Positions 32,112 through 41,313 of a stretch of 64,000 nt of DNA are shown piece after piece (positions within the stretch are counted from its first letter, which is position 1; each line of letters begins with the position of its first letter). Source of the stretch: an uncultured Clostridia bacterium (GTDB lineage: Bacteria; Bacillota; Clostridia; Saccharofermentanales; Saccharofermentanaceae); contig CAMYXF010000003.1 of assembly GCA_947303185.1 (NCBI GenBank), forward strand, positions 185,979 to 249,978, given 5' to 3'. The translations under genes and the position numbers were made by a program. Under the pieces are notes generated by a model. It searched no databases. It saw nothing but the letters and a program-made list of their open reading frames with translations, and was not told the DNA's origin.

Positions 32112-33221
32112 TTATTTATTCAGCTGTTCAGTTCTGTACGGATTATCTTCTGTCGCGTCAAATCCGGGCAGCAGATAGCGGTCCGGAATGTACTCGTGAA
32201 CGTCGACATCCAGACAGTAATTGCAGAAAACAATCGCACAGTAAGTTATCTTCGTATTGTCCTGCTCTCCCTCAGGAACCATGGCATATGCAAAGCCGCT
32301 GTAGTCATCCGAATCCATGGCGATAAGGTCGTAACATTCAGGCTCTCCGGTAACCGTATAAATGCCTTCGTAATCGTCGATGCCGATTGCTGACAGCCTT
32401 GCGATCTCGTCCTCATATCCTGCCTTATAATCAAGGGTCATGTAGACGATATACTGCGCATCCCACGGATTGTAGTAAGTAAGCTGGTATTCGGTAACCT
32501 CAGCATTAGAAGGAATCGTCTCAGGGAAAACACCGAAGATCTCCTGGTCGCCGAATGCGTATTCGTTGTTCTTTCCGCAGTGAATGTATTTGTTGTATTC
32601 GGCCGCGTCGGTACTGACATCGATTTTCGCTGAGGCCATGCTTGCACCGATAACGACAAGTCCGAATATCATGAAAAACATATAGTGGGTAACGAGTGCA
32701 AGGAGCACGATGGTCGTCACCTTGATGGCTTTTACAACCTTTCTGTGCTTGCCGATCTTTTTCAAAACACCCGTTACGTAGAGCGTGAGTATGCACATGG
32801 CCACAAACACAATGAATGTCGCAAAGACTGCACCCGCACGCTTCAGATCTGGTTCGTAAGATAACGTCTGCAATACCAGCGCGATTACAGATACGATCAC
32901 ACCGGCTATCGAAACTATCTGGACGAACCTGAACAGCTTTCCCTTTTCTTCACTCGCATAATCCGCCATCTTGTCGGCGACTTCTCTTGTCTCTTTATCC
33001 ATCATCTCGCTTTTCCTCTCCCCGTCTATGATCTCCCTTACATCGACATCATAGAAATCGGCAATCTCGACCAGCAGTGAGATGTCAGGCAGATTCGTTC
33101 CCGTCTCCCATCTTGATACTGATCTGTTGCTGACATTGAACTGTTTTGCCAGCTGTTCCTGGGTAAGTCCTTTTTCATTACGTAAAGACTTAAGGAACTG
33201 TCCTGTTTTCTTCTGATCCAA
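32112..33221 (-). CDS. Membrane-anchored XRE-family regulator
   Basis: A 369-residue protein. The N-terminal helix-turn-helix (about 8-64: FLKSLRNEKGLTQEQLA, NVSNRSVSRWETG) is of the Cro/C1 type. About four membrane helices follow (roughly 97-190), then an extracytoplasmic C-terminal domain of about 170 residues. The layout suggests a one-component regulator that senses something at or outside the membrane and acts on DNA directly. Translation starts at TTG 33221, about eight bases after GGAGGG. Its target is not evident. Confidence 0.85.
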   Translation of the reverse strand: MDQKKTGQFLKSLRNEKGLTQEQLAKQFNVSNRSVSRWETGTNLPDISLLVEIADFYDVDVREIIDGERKSEMMDKETREVADKMADYASEEKGKLFRFVQIVSIAGVIVSVIALVLQTLSYEPDLKRAGAVFATFIVFVAMCILTLYVTGVLKKIGKHRKVVKAIKVTTIVLLALVTHYMFFMIFGLVVIGASMASAKIDVSTDAAEYNKYIHCGKNNEYAFGDQEIFGVFPETIPSNAEVTEYQLTYYNPWDAQYIVYMTLDYKAGYEDEIARLSAIGIDDYEGIYTVTGEPECYDLIAMDSDDYSGFAYAMVPEGEQDNTKITYCAIVFCNYCLDVDVHEYIPDRYLLPGFDATEDNPYRTEQLNK

Positions 33222-33332
33222 AGTTCGGGCCCTCCTTCCGGATAGCGTCAGGATAAGACAATCCTGCGGAAATTAACACGACACAAAGCGAGAATTGCCG
33301 TGTTTTAGGGGTTTAGACACGATATGTCTGCA

Positions 33333-33971
33333 TTAAATCTTCTTAAACTTGTTCTTCGTCGGCTTACCGTGACCATAGTAGATCGTCCTCTCGCCGAGAG
33401 CGGTGATCTTATCAGCGCTCTTCTTGATCGCATCAAGATCGTTGTAAAGATGTCCCGTCGCAGGACTGATCCAGTTATCAAGTTCATCGCCGACTAAGAG
33501 ATCTTTTCCTTCGACGTCGACACCGATCGAACCTTTTGTGTGACCAGGAAATCCGATGATCTTTGCGTCAAAGCCATACGCCGACAGATCGTCGCCGTCC
33601 TTGACCAAGATGAGGTTTTCGGGCTTCTCAACAGGTGTCTCTCTTAACACCTTAAGCGACATGTCGAGAACTACCTTGCCGACGATTCCGTACGATTCCA
33701 TTGGCTGTTTGTCGTAGCTCTCGAAAAGCTCGACATCCGCCTCATGACACGCCACCGGAATATTGAAATGCTTCGCTAATTTCGCAGCGTTTTCGGCGTG
33801 ATCGAAATGCGTATGCGTCAAAACGATCAGCTTCATGTTGTACTTGCTGCACTCTGCCAAAACCTGGTCGTAACCGATCGCGCTTCCGGTATCAACGAGG
33901 AACGCGTCTTTGCCGTTTGCGACCAAATAGCAGTTGTCTGTTTTACACTTGATTCTTGTTACCGTGCTCAT
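33333..33971 (-). CDS. MBL-fold metallo-hydrolase (glyoxalase II-like)
   Basis: A 212-residue metallo-beta-lactamase-fold protein. The metal motif is HTHFDH (residues 53-58), with further ligands in GFPGHTKGS and LLVGDELD and a final His in YYGHGKPT, the complete set for a two-metal hydrolase of the glyoxalase II type. The substrate is not predictable. I chose ATG 33971; the ATG nine bases upstream overlaps the AGGGG ribosome binding site. It is a single gene between the XRE regulator and a palindromic region. Confidence 0.88.
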   Translation of the reverse strand: MSTVTRIKCKTDNCYLVANGKDAFLVDTGSAIGYDQVLAECSKYNMKLIVLTHTHFDHAENAAKLAKHFNIPVACHEADVELFESYDKQPMESYGIVGKVVLDMSLKVLRETPVEKPENLILVKDGDDLSAYGFDAKIIGFPGHTKGSIGVDVEGKDLLVGDELDNWISPATGHLYNDLDAIKKSADKITALGERTIYYGHGKPTKNKFKKI

Positions 33972-34046
33972 GATTCCCATCCCCTTTATTTACTCTGTCT
34001 TATGTTATCACATCGGGAACGTAACGATATCTTATGACCCTATCCC

Positions 34047-34140
34047 GTGTATAATTGTTGCTCCAAAAAATAGCCAACAATTATACAAAATCGTCTTTTT
34101 ATGTAATTGTTGCCCTTAAAAAAGAGCAACAATTATACAC
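34047..34140. repeat. Nested palindromes with TAATTGTTG motif
   Basis: GTGTATAATTGTTGCTC (34047-34063) has a perfect 17-base complement at 34124-34140. Inside, CAACAATTATAC (34075-34086) and TAATTGTTGCCC (34104-34115) allow alternative pairings, so the motif occurs four times in alternating orientation. Intergenic. Confidence 0.85.
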
Positions 34141-34152
34141 TCCCATCCGCAC

Positions 34153-34190
34153 GTGTACGTTTTTTCTCGAAAAACGGGTTTTAGGTACAC
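34153..34190. repeat. Second hairpin in the 33972-34308 gap
   Basis: GTGTAC (34153-34158) and GTACAC (34185-34190) enclose CGTTTTTT-CTC-GAAAAACG. Together with the preceding element and the putP terminator it fills the gap. Confidence 0.6.
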
Positions 34191-34245
34191 ATAATTCCCC
34201 TTTTATGCAATTTTACGGCGAAAAAACAGAAAAGATGGACATGCA

Positions 34246-34283
34246 CAAAAAAGAGGATGCCTCACCATCTTGAGACATCCTCT
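34246..34283 (-). terminator. putP terminator
   Basis: AGAGGATG (34252-34259) and CATCCTCT (34276-34283) with inner CTC/GAG; on the minus strand the stem is followed by TTTTTT. Confidence 0.92.
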
Positions 34284-34308
34284 GTATAAGTTTTCGATTA
34301 ACTAAAGA

Positions 34309-35913
34309 TCAGTCGTCGATTGACGTATCTGTAGCCTTAGCGTAGATTGCTTCGACTTCCTTGCCCGGAGCCTTTGTTGCAAGTGTAACTACAACCGCAA
34401 TGATGAGACCTGCAATGAAGCCCGGAACGATCTCGTAAATACCTGTGTCGGAGATGACCGCTTTGTAGGCAATAACTTGCTGTGTTGCCTCATCAATAAC
34501 CGGCAGCTTTAATACAGTTGTTGTAAACAAAAGGAGCCATGCGATATCTGCAACAGCGCCGCCGATGATTCCGGCAACTGCGCCGGCATAGTTAAAGCGC
34601 TTCCAGAACAGTGAGAGGATAACGACAGGTCCGAAGGATGCACCAAAGAGACCCCATGCGTTCTCAACCATGTTCATGATGTCTGCAGCCCAGGACTCTG
34701 AATTGTCGAGACCCTGACGTGCGATGAAGAAAGCGACAACTGCAACTACAAGAACTACGATACGGCCGACCCAGAGCATCTCCTTGTCGGAAGCGCTGTT
34801 CTTTCTGAGGAGCGGCTTATAGATGTCGCTCGTGAATGCGGAAGAAGCAACGAGGAGCTGGGAGTCAGCAGTAGACATTGCAGCTGCGATGATTGCTGAA
34901 AGAAGGACTCCTGCGATGAAGCCGGGGAAGATTCTGCCTACGATCTCGATGAAGATGTTCTTACGGTCATCAGGAAGGAGGATCTCTGCAAGAGATGTGC
35001 CGTCAGCGAAGACATAAGTTCTTCCGAGGTAAGCTATAACTGCAGCAGCACCGAGTGTAAGAACTACCCAGATGATGGCAACAGTAGCTGACTTCTTGAT
35101 CTGTGAAGGCTTCTCGATAGACATGAAGCGGACGAGAATGTGAGGCATACCGAAGTAGCCCAAGCCCCAGCCAAGACCTGTAACGATCTCAGTCCAGGGA
35201 GCTGCGAAAGGATTTGTGCCGAATGCGGCAACGTCCTTGCCTGCTGCATTTGTGAAAGCCTCATAGTAAACGGGATCAAAATCACCTACTGCTTTCATTA
35301 CGATCGGAACCGCAAGAAGAGCGATGAGCATCATGATGCCCTGAAAGAAGTCTGTCCAGCATACAGCCTTGTAACCGCCAAGGAATGTATACATGAGGAT
35401 CAGGATAGCGAAGAAGATCATTGCGAGGTGCGGCTTGTCAGCAAGTGTCGGAATGACAGATGTGAAAACTGCTGTACCTGCAACGAAGCCTGAAGCAACA
35501 TAAACCGTAAAGCTGATGAGGAAGATGATTGCGCATACAACCTTCAGTACGGAGCTCTGGCTTGCAAATCTGTTTGTAAGATATTGGGGGAGAGTGATCG
35601 AGTCACCTGATGCCTTTGAGAAACGGCGGAGTCTTGTGGCAACGAAGATCCAGTTGCCTGCCGTACCGAGTGCAAGACCGATACCGATCCAAACCTGTCC
35701 CATACCGAACGCGAAAAGCGAACCGGGGAAACCCATCAAAAGCCAGCCGCTCATGTCCGATGCCTGCGCACTCATCGCAGTAACGAAAGGACCCATCTGA
35801 CGACCGCCGAGGAAATACTCTTTCTCGTCGCCGCCCTTGCTCTTGAAGAAGAAGAAAATTCCGATACCAAGGACAACCACGAAATAGAGTATGAAAGCAA
35901 TTAACTTGTCCAT
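34309..35913 (-). CDS. putP: Sodium/proline symporter
   Basis: A 534-residue member of the sodium:solute symporter family with about 13 membrane helices. The match is to PutP, which imports L-proline with Na+: the FFFFKSKGGDEKEYFLGGRQMGPFVTAMSA start (landmark FLGGRQMGPF), SAQASDMSGWLLMGFPG, and STADSQLLVASSAF are typical. Proline can serve as osmolyte or Stickland acceptor. It has its own terminator and AAGGAG before the ATG. A related pantothenate or other solute specificity is less likely. Confidence 0.9.
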   Translation of the reverse strand: MDKLIAFILYFVVVLGIGIFFFFKSKGGDEKEYFLGGRQMGPFVTAMSAQASDMSGWLLMGFPGSLFAFGMGQVWIGIGLALGTAGNWIFVATRLRRFSKASGDSITLPQYLTNRFASQSSVLKVVCAIIFLISFTVYVASGFVAGTAVFTSVIPTLADKPHLAMIFFAILILMYTFLGGYKAVCWTDFFQGIMMLIALLAVPIVMKAVGDFDPVYYEAFTNAAGKDVAAFGTNPFAAPWTEIVTGLGWGLGYFGMPHILVRFMSIEKPSQIKKSATVAIIWVVLTLGAAAVIAYLGRTYVFADGTSLAEILLPDDRKNIFIEIVGRIFPGFIAGVLLSAIIAAAMSTADSQLLVASSAFTSDIYKPLLRKNSASDKEMLWVGRIVVLVVAVVAFFIARQGLDNSESWAADIMNMVENAWGLFGASFGPVVILSLFWKRFNYAGAVAGIIGGAVADIAWLLLFTTTVLKLPVIDEATQQVIAYKAVISDTGIYEIVPGFIAGLIIAVVVTLATKAPGKEVEAIYAKATDTSIDD

Positions 35914-36093
35914 AACATACTCCTTTGGAATTTCATAACTTCCGTATTATATCAGATTATTACTTTTATGGACTAAAGCGAGCCCGCGACGATTTAAGAA
36001 ATATTTAAGGAATGCGTAAGAGTTATCTCAAGATTTACTGCCCGGGAGAAGATAAAGTATAGTCAGAAAATTCGAAAAGGCGGTTTGCTAGAA

Positions 36094-37377
36094 ATGGAAA
36101 AGACAAAGAACAATTACGGTAAGTTCCTCCTGCTCTGGGCAGGCGAACTCATCTCATCCATAGGCGGTGGTCTTACAAGCTTCGGTCTTGGTCTTTATAT
36201 TTTCCAGAAGACCGGAAGCGCAGCAGACATGGCAATGCTCACACTTCTGGGCTTCCTTCCTGCACTTGTTTTAAGGATCCCTGCAGGCGTTCTTGCTGAC
36301 CGCTATGACAGACGTCTTCTCATGATGATCGGCGACGGTCTTTCAGGTCTTGGCGTTCTTTTCATTCTCATTTGCATGCTTACAGGAGAAGCCGCGCTTT
36401 GGCAGATCTATCTCGGAACTACCATAAGCTCGGTCTTCTCCGCCCTCCTGGAACCTTCATATACGGCAACAATTACAGATCTTCTTACAAAGGATCAGTA
36501 TTCAAAGGCTAACGGCCTTGTATCTATGGCAGGCTCAGCAAGATATCTCTTCTCACCCGTCATCGCAGGATTCCTTCTTGCTGTAAGTGACATCAAGCTG
36601 ATCCTCATCATCGACATCTGCACATTCTTCCTTACGGTCATTGCAGCAGCAGTCGTAAGAAGCTCTATCAAGACAAGCACCCCTTCCAATCCCGAACCGT
36701 TCTTCAAGAGCATGAAGGAAGGCTGGAAGGCAGTATCCGGCAACAAGGGTCTTCTTGTTCTCGTAGTCGTATCTTCACTTATATGCCTCTTCATGGGTGT
36801 TTTCCAGGTATTGGGCGAACCTTTCGTACTCTCTTTCGCTGACTCGAAAACACTCGGAATCGTTGAGACGGCAGCAGCATCAGGCATGCTCGTAACAAGC
36901 ATCCTTTTAGGCATCAAGGGCATTAAGAAGAACTTCGCAAGAGTGCTCAGCATCGGCCTCGCAGTATCAGGCGTAGGCATGGCAATGTTCGCAGTAACGA
37001 GAAATGTCTACATCATCTGCGCATTCGGATTCGTATTTTTCGCAGCGCTGCCTTTCGCAAATAACTGCCTGGACTATCTCGTAAGAATCAACATCGCACC
37101 TGAGCTTCAGGGCAGAGCGTGGGCGTTCCTGGGATTCATCTCACAGCTCGGTTATGTTGTAGCTTACGGATTAAGCGGAGTAACTGCAGATGCAGTCGGA
37201 AAGCTCACAGGCGAAGGCGTCGGAACAGGCTCATCCATCACGATCATCGGATCGGGAATCTGCCTCGTGATCGTTGCGCTTATCATGCTCGGAATAAAGA
37301 AGATCAGGGAACTCGAGAAAGAAGTACCCGCAGAAGAGCCCGCCAAGATGTCCGCAGAAGAACCCGCTTTATCTTGA
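36094..37377 (+). CDS. MFS exporter
   Basis: A 427-residue major facilitator with 12 predicted membrane helices. The loop between helices 2 and 3, GVLADRYDRRLLMM, is the MFS motif A. The sequence resembles the macrolide-efflux-like MFS_3 group common in Firmicutes, so drug or metabolite export is a guess. A low-complexity tail (EKEVPAEEPAKMSAEEPALS) ends it. I chose ATG 36094 about ten bases after GGCGG; TTG 36085 is an alternative. Its last nine bases overlap the end of the convergent flippase gene. Confidence 0.85.
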   Translation: MEKTKNNYGKFLLLWAGELISSIGGGLTSFGLGLYIFQKTGSAADMAMLTLLGFLPALVLRIPAGVLADRYDRRLLMMIGDGLSGLGVLFILICMLTGEAALWQIYLGTTISSVFSALLEPSYTATITDLLTKDQYSKANGLVSMAGSARYLFSPVIAGFLLAVSDIKLILIIDICTFFLTVIAAAVVRSSIKTSTPSNPEPFFKSMKEGWKAVSGNKGLLVLVVVSSLICLFMGVFQVLGEPFVLSFADSKTLGIVETAAASGMLVTSILLGIKGIKKNFARVLSIGLAVSGVGMAMFAVTRNVYIICAFGFVFFAALPFANNCLDYLVRINIAPELQGRAWAFLGFISQLGYVVAYGLSGVTADAVGKLTGEGVGTGSSITIIGSGICLVIVALIMLGIKKIRELEKEVPAEEPAKMSAEEPALS

Positions 37378-38886
37378 GAGAAATCTCTTGATCAGATCGC
37401 GCATTGCAGGATCCTTCGAATAGAACAGGAAGAAGAATGCGTTGGGAAGAACTGCGCAGATCAGGACTTTAAGACCGAAGCTGACATATACGCTTGGCAG
37501 CTTTACAGACTCGCAGACGAAGTAACAAACTCCGCAAAGGAGAACAAAGATTACTGCGTTAAGAATATAGTTCAAGAAGTATTTCTTTGGAGAACACTTG
37601 AAATACTTTTTGAACAGGATCAAGGGTTCTTTCCACCATGCGTATACCATTCTTGAGATCACTGTAGCGATCAGGACTCCAGTCATTCCCCAGAAGTATC
37701 CCAAAAGAATTGACAGGACGAGATTTACGATTGCCGTAACTGCAGATATGTGACGGGTCTCACGGAACATTCCGACCGTTTCCCTGAATGCCCATATCGG
37801 CTGTCTGATGTTGCTGGTATAGAAATTCAGAACGATGGCGCCGACCGTTATAAGTGATATCAGATATTCAGATCCGAAAGACAGCTCGACAAAGCCCTGG
37901 AACAGACACATGAAGCTGATCGAGCAGAATGCCGTCAGCCAGAAATTTGCCTTCTCCATTGTCCAGTAAACTTCGATCTTTTTCTCGTCAGAAGTATCCT
38001 TGCTTGCGATCATGTTTCCGAGACTTGCCTTGATGCTCGTGAACACGATTGTAAGTATCGAAGTGATCGCCACGATCATCATCTGATAGTTGGAATAATG
38101 GCCGACAAGGATCGTGCCTGCAAACAAAGAAATCAGGATACTGTCGGTGTTATTCTGAATCGTTCCGCAGAGTCTATATAAGAAAAGATCGAAAACGTTT
38201 TTCCTGATTTCTTTCTTATCTTTTTCGGAAAGTTTTTCAGCAGTTTCTTTGAGATACGGATAATGTTTTCCTGCTGCGATATTCTGGACGATATTGCTGA
38301 CGATTCCCGTGACGGTTCCGCCTATCAGATACACGATATAGTTTCTGAACATAAAGAGAAGTATGGTCTGGACAACGAACGCGACCACACGGAATATCAT
38401 CGTGTATCTTTGGAGAATGTAGTTCTTCTGGTCTGCAGTAAACAATGTCGTTCTGTAGATGAACAGATATGTAATGACTGTATTTGTCAGGATCAATACA
38501 TAATAAACTTCAAGATTGGGAACCGGCGAATCCAGTTTGACCACGTACGGGAGAACTGGAATAAGGCATAATCCGATTGCAAGAACTGCACCTGCGATTA
38601 CCAGATATACCTTCCTGAAGAAAGAAACCATTGCAGCGATCTTCACAGAATCTTTTTCTGCAAGAGGCTTATAAAGCGAGTAAGTCATTGCGGTCGGAAT
38701 GCCCAGGTCTGCAATCGATAACACGCTGATGATATTAGTGAAAAGTCCGTTAATTCCAAGATATTCCTGCGACAGTACGCGCACGAAAATGATACGGCCG
38801 ATCCAGACAAGCAAAAGATTTAATGCATACTGCATCAACCCTGCTGCGATATTTCTTCTGCTCTTTCCAAGTCTCGTATCGCTCAC
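37369..38886 (-). CDS. Polysaccharide flippase (Wzx/MATE-like)
   Basis: A 505-residue membrane protein with about 12-14 helices of the polysaccharide biosynthesis/RfbX-like family, which flips lipid-linked sugar units across the membrane. Landmarks are the RRNIAAGLMQYALNLLL start, YLGINGLFTNIISVLSIADLGI and the Asn/Ser-rich ILISLFAGTILVGHYSNYQ. Translation starts at GTG 38886, whose GTGA overlaps the stop of the CapA-like gene. It is the last gene of the eight-gene polysaccharide operon, and no polymerase or chain-length regulator is seen in the window. Confidence 0.9.
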   Translation of the reverse strand: MSDTRLGKSRRNIAAGLMQYALNLLLVWIGRIIFVRVLSQEYLGINGLFTNIISVLSIADLGIPTAMTYSLYKPLAEKDSVKIAAMVSFFRKVYLVIAGAVLAIGLCLIPVLPYVVKLDSPVPNLEVYYVLILTNTVITYLFIYRTTLFTADQKNYILQRYTMIFRVVAFVVQTILLFMFRNYIVYLIGGTVTGIVSNIVQNIAAGKHYPYLKETAEKLSEKDKKEIRKNVFDLFLYRLCGTIQNNTDSILISLFAGTILVGHYSNYQMMIVAITSILTIVFTSIKASLGNMIASKDTSDEKKIEVYWTMEKANFWLTAFCSISFMCLFQGFVELSFGSEYLISLITVGAIVLNFYTSNIRQPIWAFRETVGMFRETRHISAVTAIVNLVLSILLGYFWGMTGVLIATVISRMVYAWWKEPLILFKKYFKCSPKKYFLNYILNAVIFVLLCGVCYFVCESVKLPSVYVSFGLKVLICAVLPNAFFFLFYSKDPAMRDLIKRFLSR

Positions 38887-40079
38887 AGTCTTATATCTCC
38901 TGCGGCTTCAACTTCATAAGAAGGCTGCATCTCATAACTGCAGTCTGTGGTCCCGTATATTCTGTTTAATAACACTTCGCATTCGCGTCTGATATTCTGT
39001 TTTTTGGTCTCGTCATTACACTTTTCGAAAACATCATAGACCGGTTCAGACACAATCTGTCCATCGTTATTTTCATGACTTAAGAACAGTTCAAAACTGT
39101 ATTTGGAAATAAGCCCACCTTCACTTCTTTCAAGGTCTGCATGAACCACAGCAGAGTACTGGCAAAGATTGTCGAATGGCTCATTCCAGACTCCGTCGGA
39201 AGACAAGAAATTTCCAAGTGAATACCAGCAGAAAGAACTGCCGTTTTTATACGGATGAATCACGTGTTCGTGGTTAGCGATCACGAGATCTGCACCATTG
39301 TTTTTGCAGTCTTCACATACTTCAACAGTATATTCAGAAGGTACGGCATTGAACTGTCCTCCGATATGAAGAAGCATGACGACAAATTCAGCGCCTCCCT
39401 CTTCTTTACACTTCCTGATCTGTTCACGCATTCTGATGCGCTCTTCTTTGCAAGGTTCCGGGCGTTCATAAACAGGCGCGTTATATCTCTTGGGATCGAT
39501 CTTGCCAAGCATTTTCTTAGAGTATCTGTTAACCCTGTTATCGGAAGAATAGATCATGCGTTCAAAAGATCCGCTCAGCTCCTGCTTCTGGAGAAGATCT
39601 ACCATATAGCTCTCATTTTTCTTAAGATAACAGCCGTTATCGAAAGCGTTGGTGCCGTATGTAAATGCCAGGAATCCGGCTTTGATACCGTCTATTTCAA
39701 CTACCATATATGAGTCTTCTTCCGTAAGATGCGTGCCGATATATTTAAGGCCCTTATCTGAGATTGCAGACATGGTATTTCTTAAGCCTTCGACTCCACG
39801 GTCAAGGCAGTGATTGTTGGCTGTCTGGAGCATGTTAATTCCGGTATCTTTTAATGCGTCCAGCAACTCAGAAGGAGTGTTGAACGAATACTCGCTGTCA
39901 GTATATCCAAGTTCACTTCCTGCAACAGAAGTTTCCAAATTTGCTACAACATAATCAGAACCGGAGAATGCTCCGTTAAGTGCATTTTTGACCGCAGAGA
40001 AATCGTAGCCGTCACCAATCTTGTGTGATGCCAGCTGCTCTTTGCTGATAATGATGTCACCCAAAAATGTTATCCGCAT
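38883..40079 (-). CDS. CapA-like metallophosphatase-fold protein
   Basis: A 398-residue protein of the CapA/PgsA family (metallophosphoesterase fold) seen in poly-gamma-glutamate and capsule loci. Metal-site motifs are FLGDIIIS, NLETSVAG, ANNHCLDRG and, further on, MLLHIGGQ and ANHEHVIHP. No signal peptide or membrane anchor is visible, unlike typical CapA, so it may act in the cytoplasm. I chose ATG 40079, seven bases after GAGGA. Its place between a PP-loop protein and a flippase suggests modification of a surface polymer; the exact reaction is unknown. Confidence 0.8.
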   Translation of the reverse strand: MRITFLGDIIISKEQLASHKIGDGYDFSAVKNALNGAFSGSDYVVANLETSVAGSELGYTDSEYSFNTPSELLDALKDTGINMLQTANNHCLDRGVEGLRNTMSAISDKGLKYIGTHLTEEDSYMVVEIDGIKAGFLAFTYGTNAFDNGCYLKKNESYMVDLLQKQELSGSFERMIYSSDNRVNRYSKKMLGKIDPKRYNAPVYERPEPCKEERIRMREQIRKCKEEGGAEFVVMLLHIGGQFNAVPSEYTVEVCEDCKNNGADLVIANHEHVIHPYKNGSSFCWYSLGNFLSSDGVWNEPFDNLCQYSAVVHADLERSEGGLISKYSFELFLSHENNDGQIVSEPVYDVFEKCNDETKKQNIRRECEVLLNRIYGTTDCSYEMQPSYEVEAAGDIRL

Positions 40080-40089
40080 AAGCTGTTCC

Positions 40090-41313
40090 TCACGCATCTT
40101 TTCCAAACAGCCTTGCTATTCTGGATCTTCTGATCTTCTTGATGAGTTTGCCGTTTACGGCCGATATATCAAGATCCATGAACCACTGATAATCAGCGGC
40201 ATTTTTGATGCGGTCTTTGTTTTCAATCATGCGCTTTTGAATCGGGTAATAATCGTAATCGTAAATGGTAATGCGGTCAGACATATCCTGTCTGCATTTT
40301 TTAATCGACTGCTCATTCCAGGTAAACCCGTAATCGTTCGGATCAGCGCCTTCAGCAACGATCCCCAGGATGGTGCGGTAACACTTCTCACAGTTGCAGC
40401 AGTTGTTGCCGTCCTGTGATTCCCAGCAGACTCTCAGGCTGACAGGTGTGCCGGTCTCTTCACAGGTCTTAACAAGGTATTCCGTCTTCTGCTGTCTGTT
40501 AAGTTCATAGCCGTCATGCACGGTAGAGCATCCGCAGAAGTGCACGTTGTTGTCGATTCCCGGATCTCCTGCACCCGTATACTGTCCTTTGATGTCGGCA
40601 GAAAAAGACGATGCGATATAAACCTTATCCCATCCGTTGATAAACGCCAGAGGCGCAGCATGGGATATTATCGCAATGCTGTTCTGGAAGCCGTGCCACC
40701 ACTTGTCACCCGTTTCACGGATATGCTTGTCGAGTTCTCCTTCGATAAGAACATTTCTGAAATCGCTCTTTATGGGATAGAACTGGACGTTGTTCTTTTC
40801 AGCAGTTTGTCTTATGTGTTCAGATGCGGTATTCCAGCCCTGCTCATTTTCGACTTTAATATCTGAACCCCAAATGGATATCAGTGAAGGACGTTCTTCG
40901 ATGTGACGCATCAGCGTGGTATTTGCATCAAGACCGCCGCTGAAAAAACAGGCCGATCCGCCATCACGCTTTGAGATAACATTTTCGCTTTTAGCATTGA
41001 GCTTTCCGCGAAAATCGATCATCGGATAAATAGCCTTATATCCATTTTTTATTTCCCCGACGTGATCCAGAAAATCAGCATCAACTGTATCAGCTTCGAT
41101 TACAGCGTCACACACCCATGCGGCAGGAATAATATTGCAGATAAAAGGGACTGCCAAAACCGCTTGGGGAACACTTGATATGTCACAGAAATAATCGATA
41201 AATGCTACCCTTTGGGATGTAAAACAATTCTCCCAATCTCCGGTAACAGTATATTCAAACAACACGCGGGTGCCGTTTTCTATACGGATATCGTCTATCC
41301 TGATCTGATTCAT
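40090..41313 (-). CDS. PP-loop ATPase-like protein of the polysaccharide operon
   Basis: A 407-residue protein I cannot assign to a named family. Residues about 120-135 carry a PP-loop motif (ACFFSGGLDANTTL), as in N-type ATP pyrophosphatases such as asparagine synthetase, NAD synthetase and QueC, which adenylate a substrate before adding nitrogen or sulphur. A Cys cluster, NNCCNCEKCYRT (about 316-327), looks like a metal site. The N-terminal 110 residues are beta-rich. Its ATGA overlap with the GT2-pyruvyl transferase gene and tight spacing to the capA-like gene imply a role in making or decorating the same polymer. Confidence 0.6.
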   Translation of the reverse strand: MNQIRIDDIRIENGTRVLFEYTVTGDWENCFTSQRVAFIDYFCDISSVPQAVLAVPFICNIIPAAWVCDAVIEADTVDADFLDHVGEIKNGYKAIYPMIDFRGKLNAKSENVISKRDGGSACFFSGGLDANTTLMRHIEERPSLISIWGSDIKVENEQGWNTASEHIRQTAEKNNVQFYPIKSDFRNVLIEGELDKHIRETGDKWWHGFQNSIAIISHAAPLAFINGWDKVYIASSFSADIKGQYTGAGDPGIDNNVHFCGCSTVHDGYELNRQQKTEYLVKTCEETGTPVSLRVCWESQDGNNCCNCEKCYRTILGIVAEGADPNDYGFTWNEQSIKKCRQDMSDRITIYDYDYYPIQKRMIENKDRIKNAADYQWFMDLDISAVNGKLIKKIRRSRIARLFGKDA

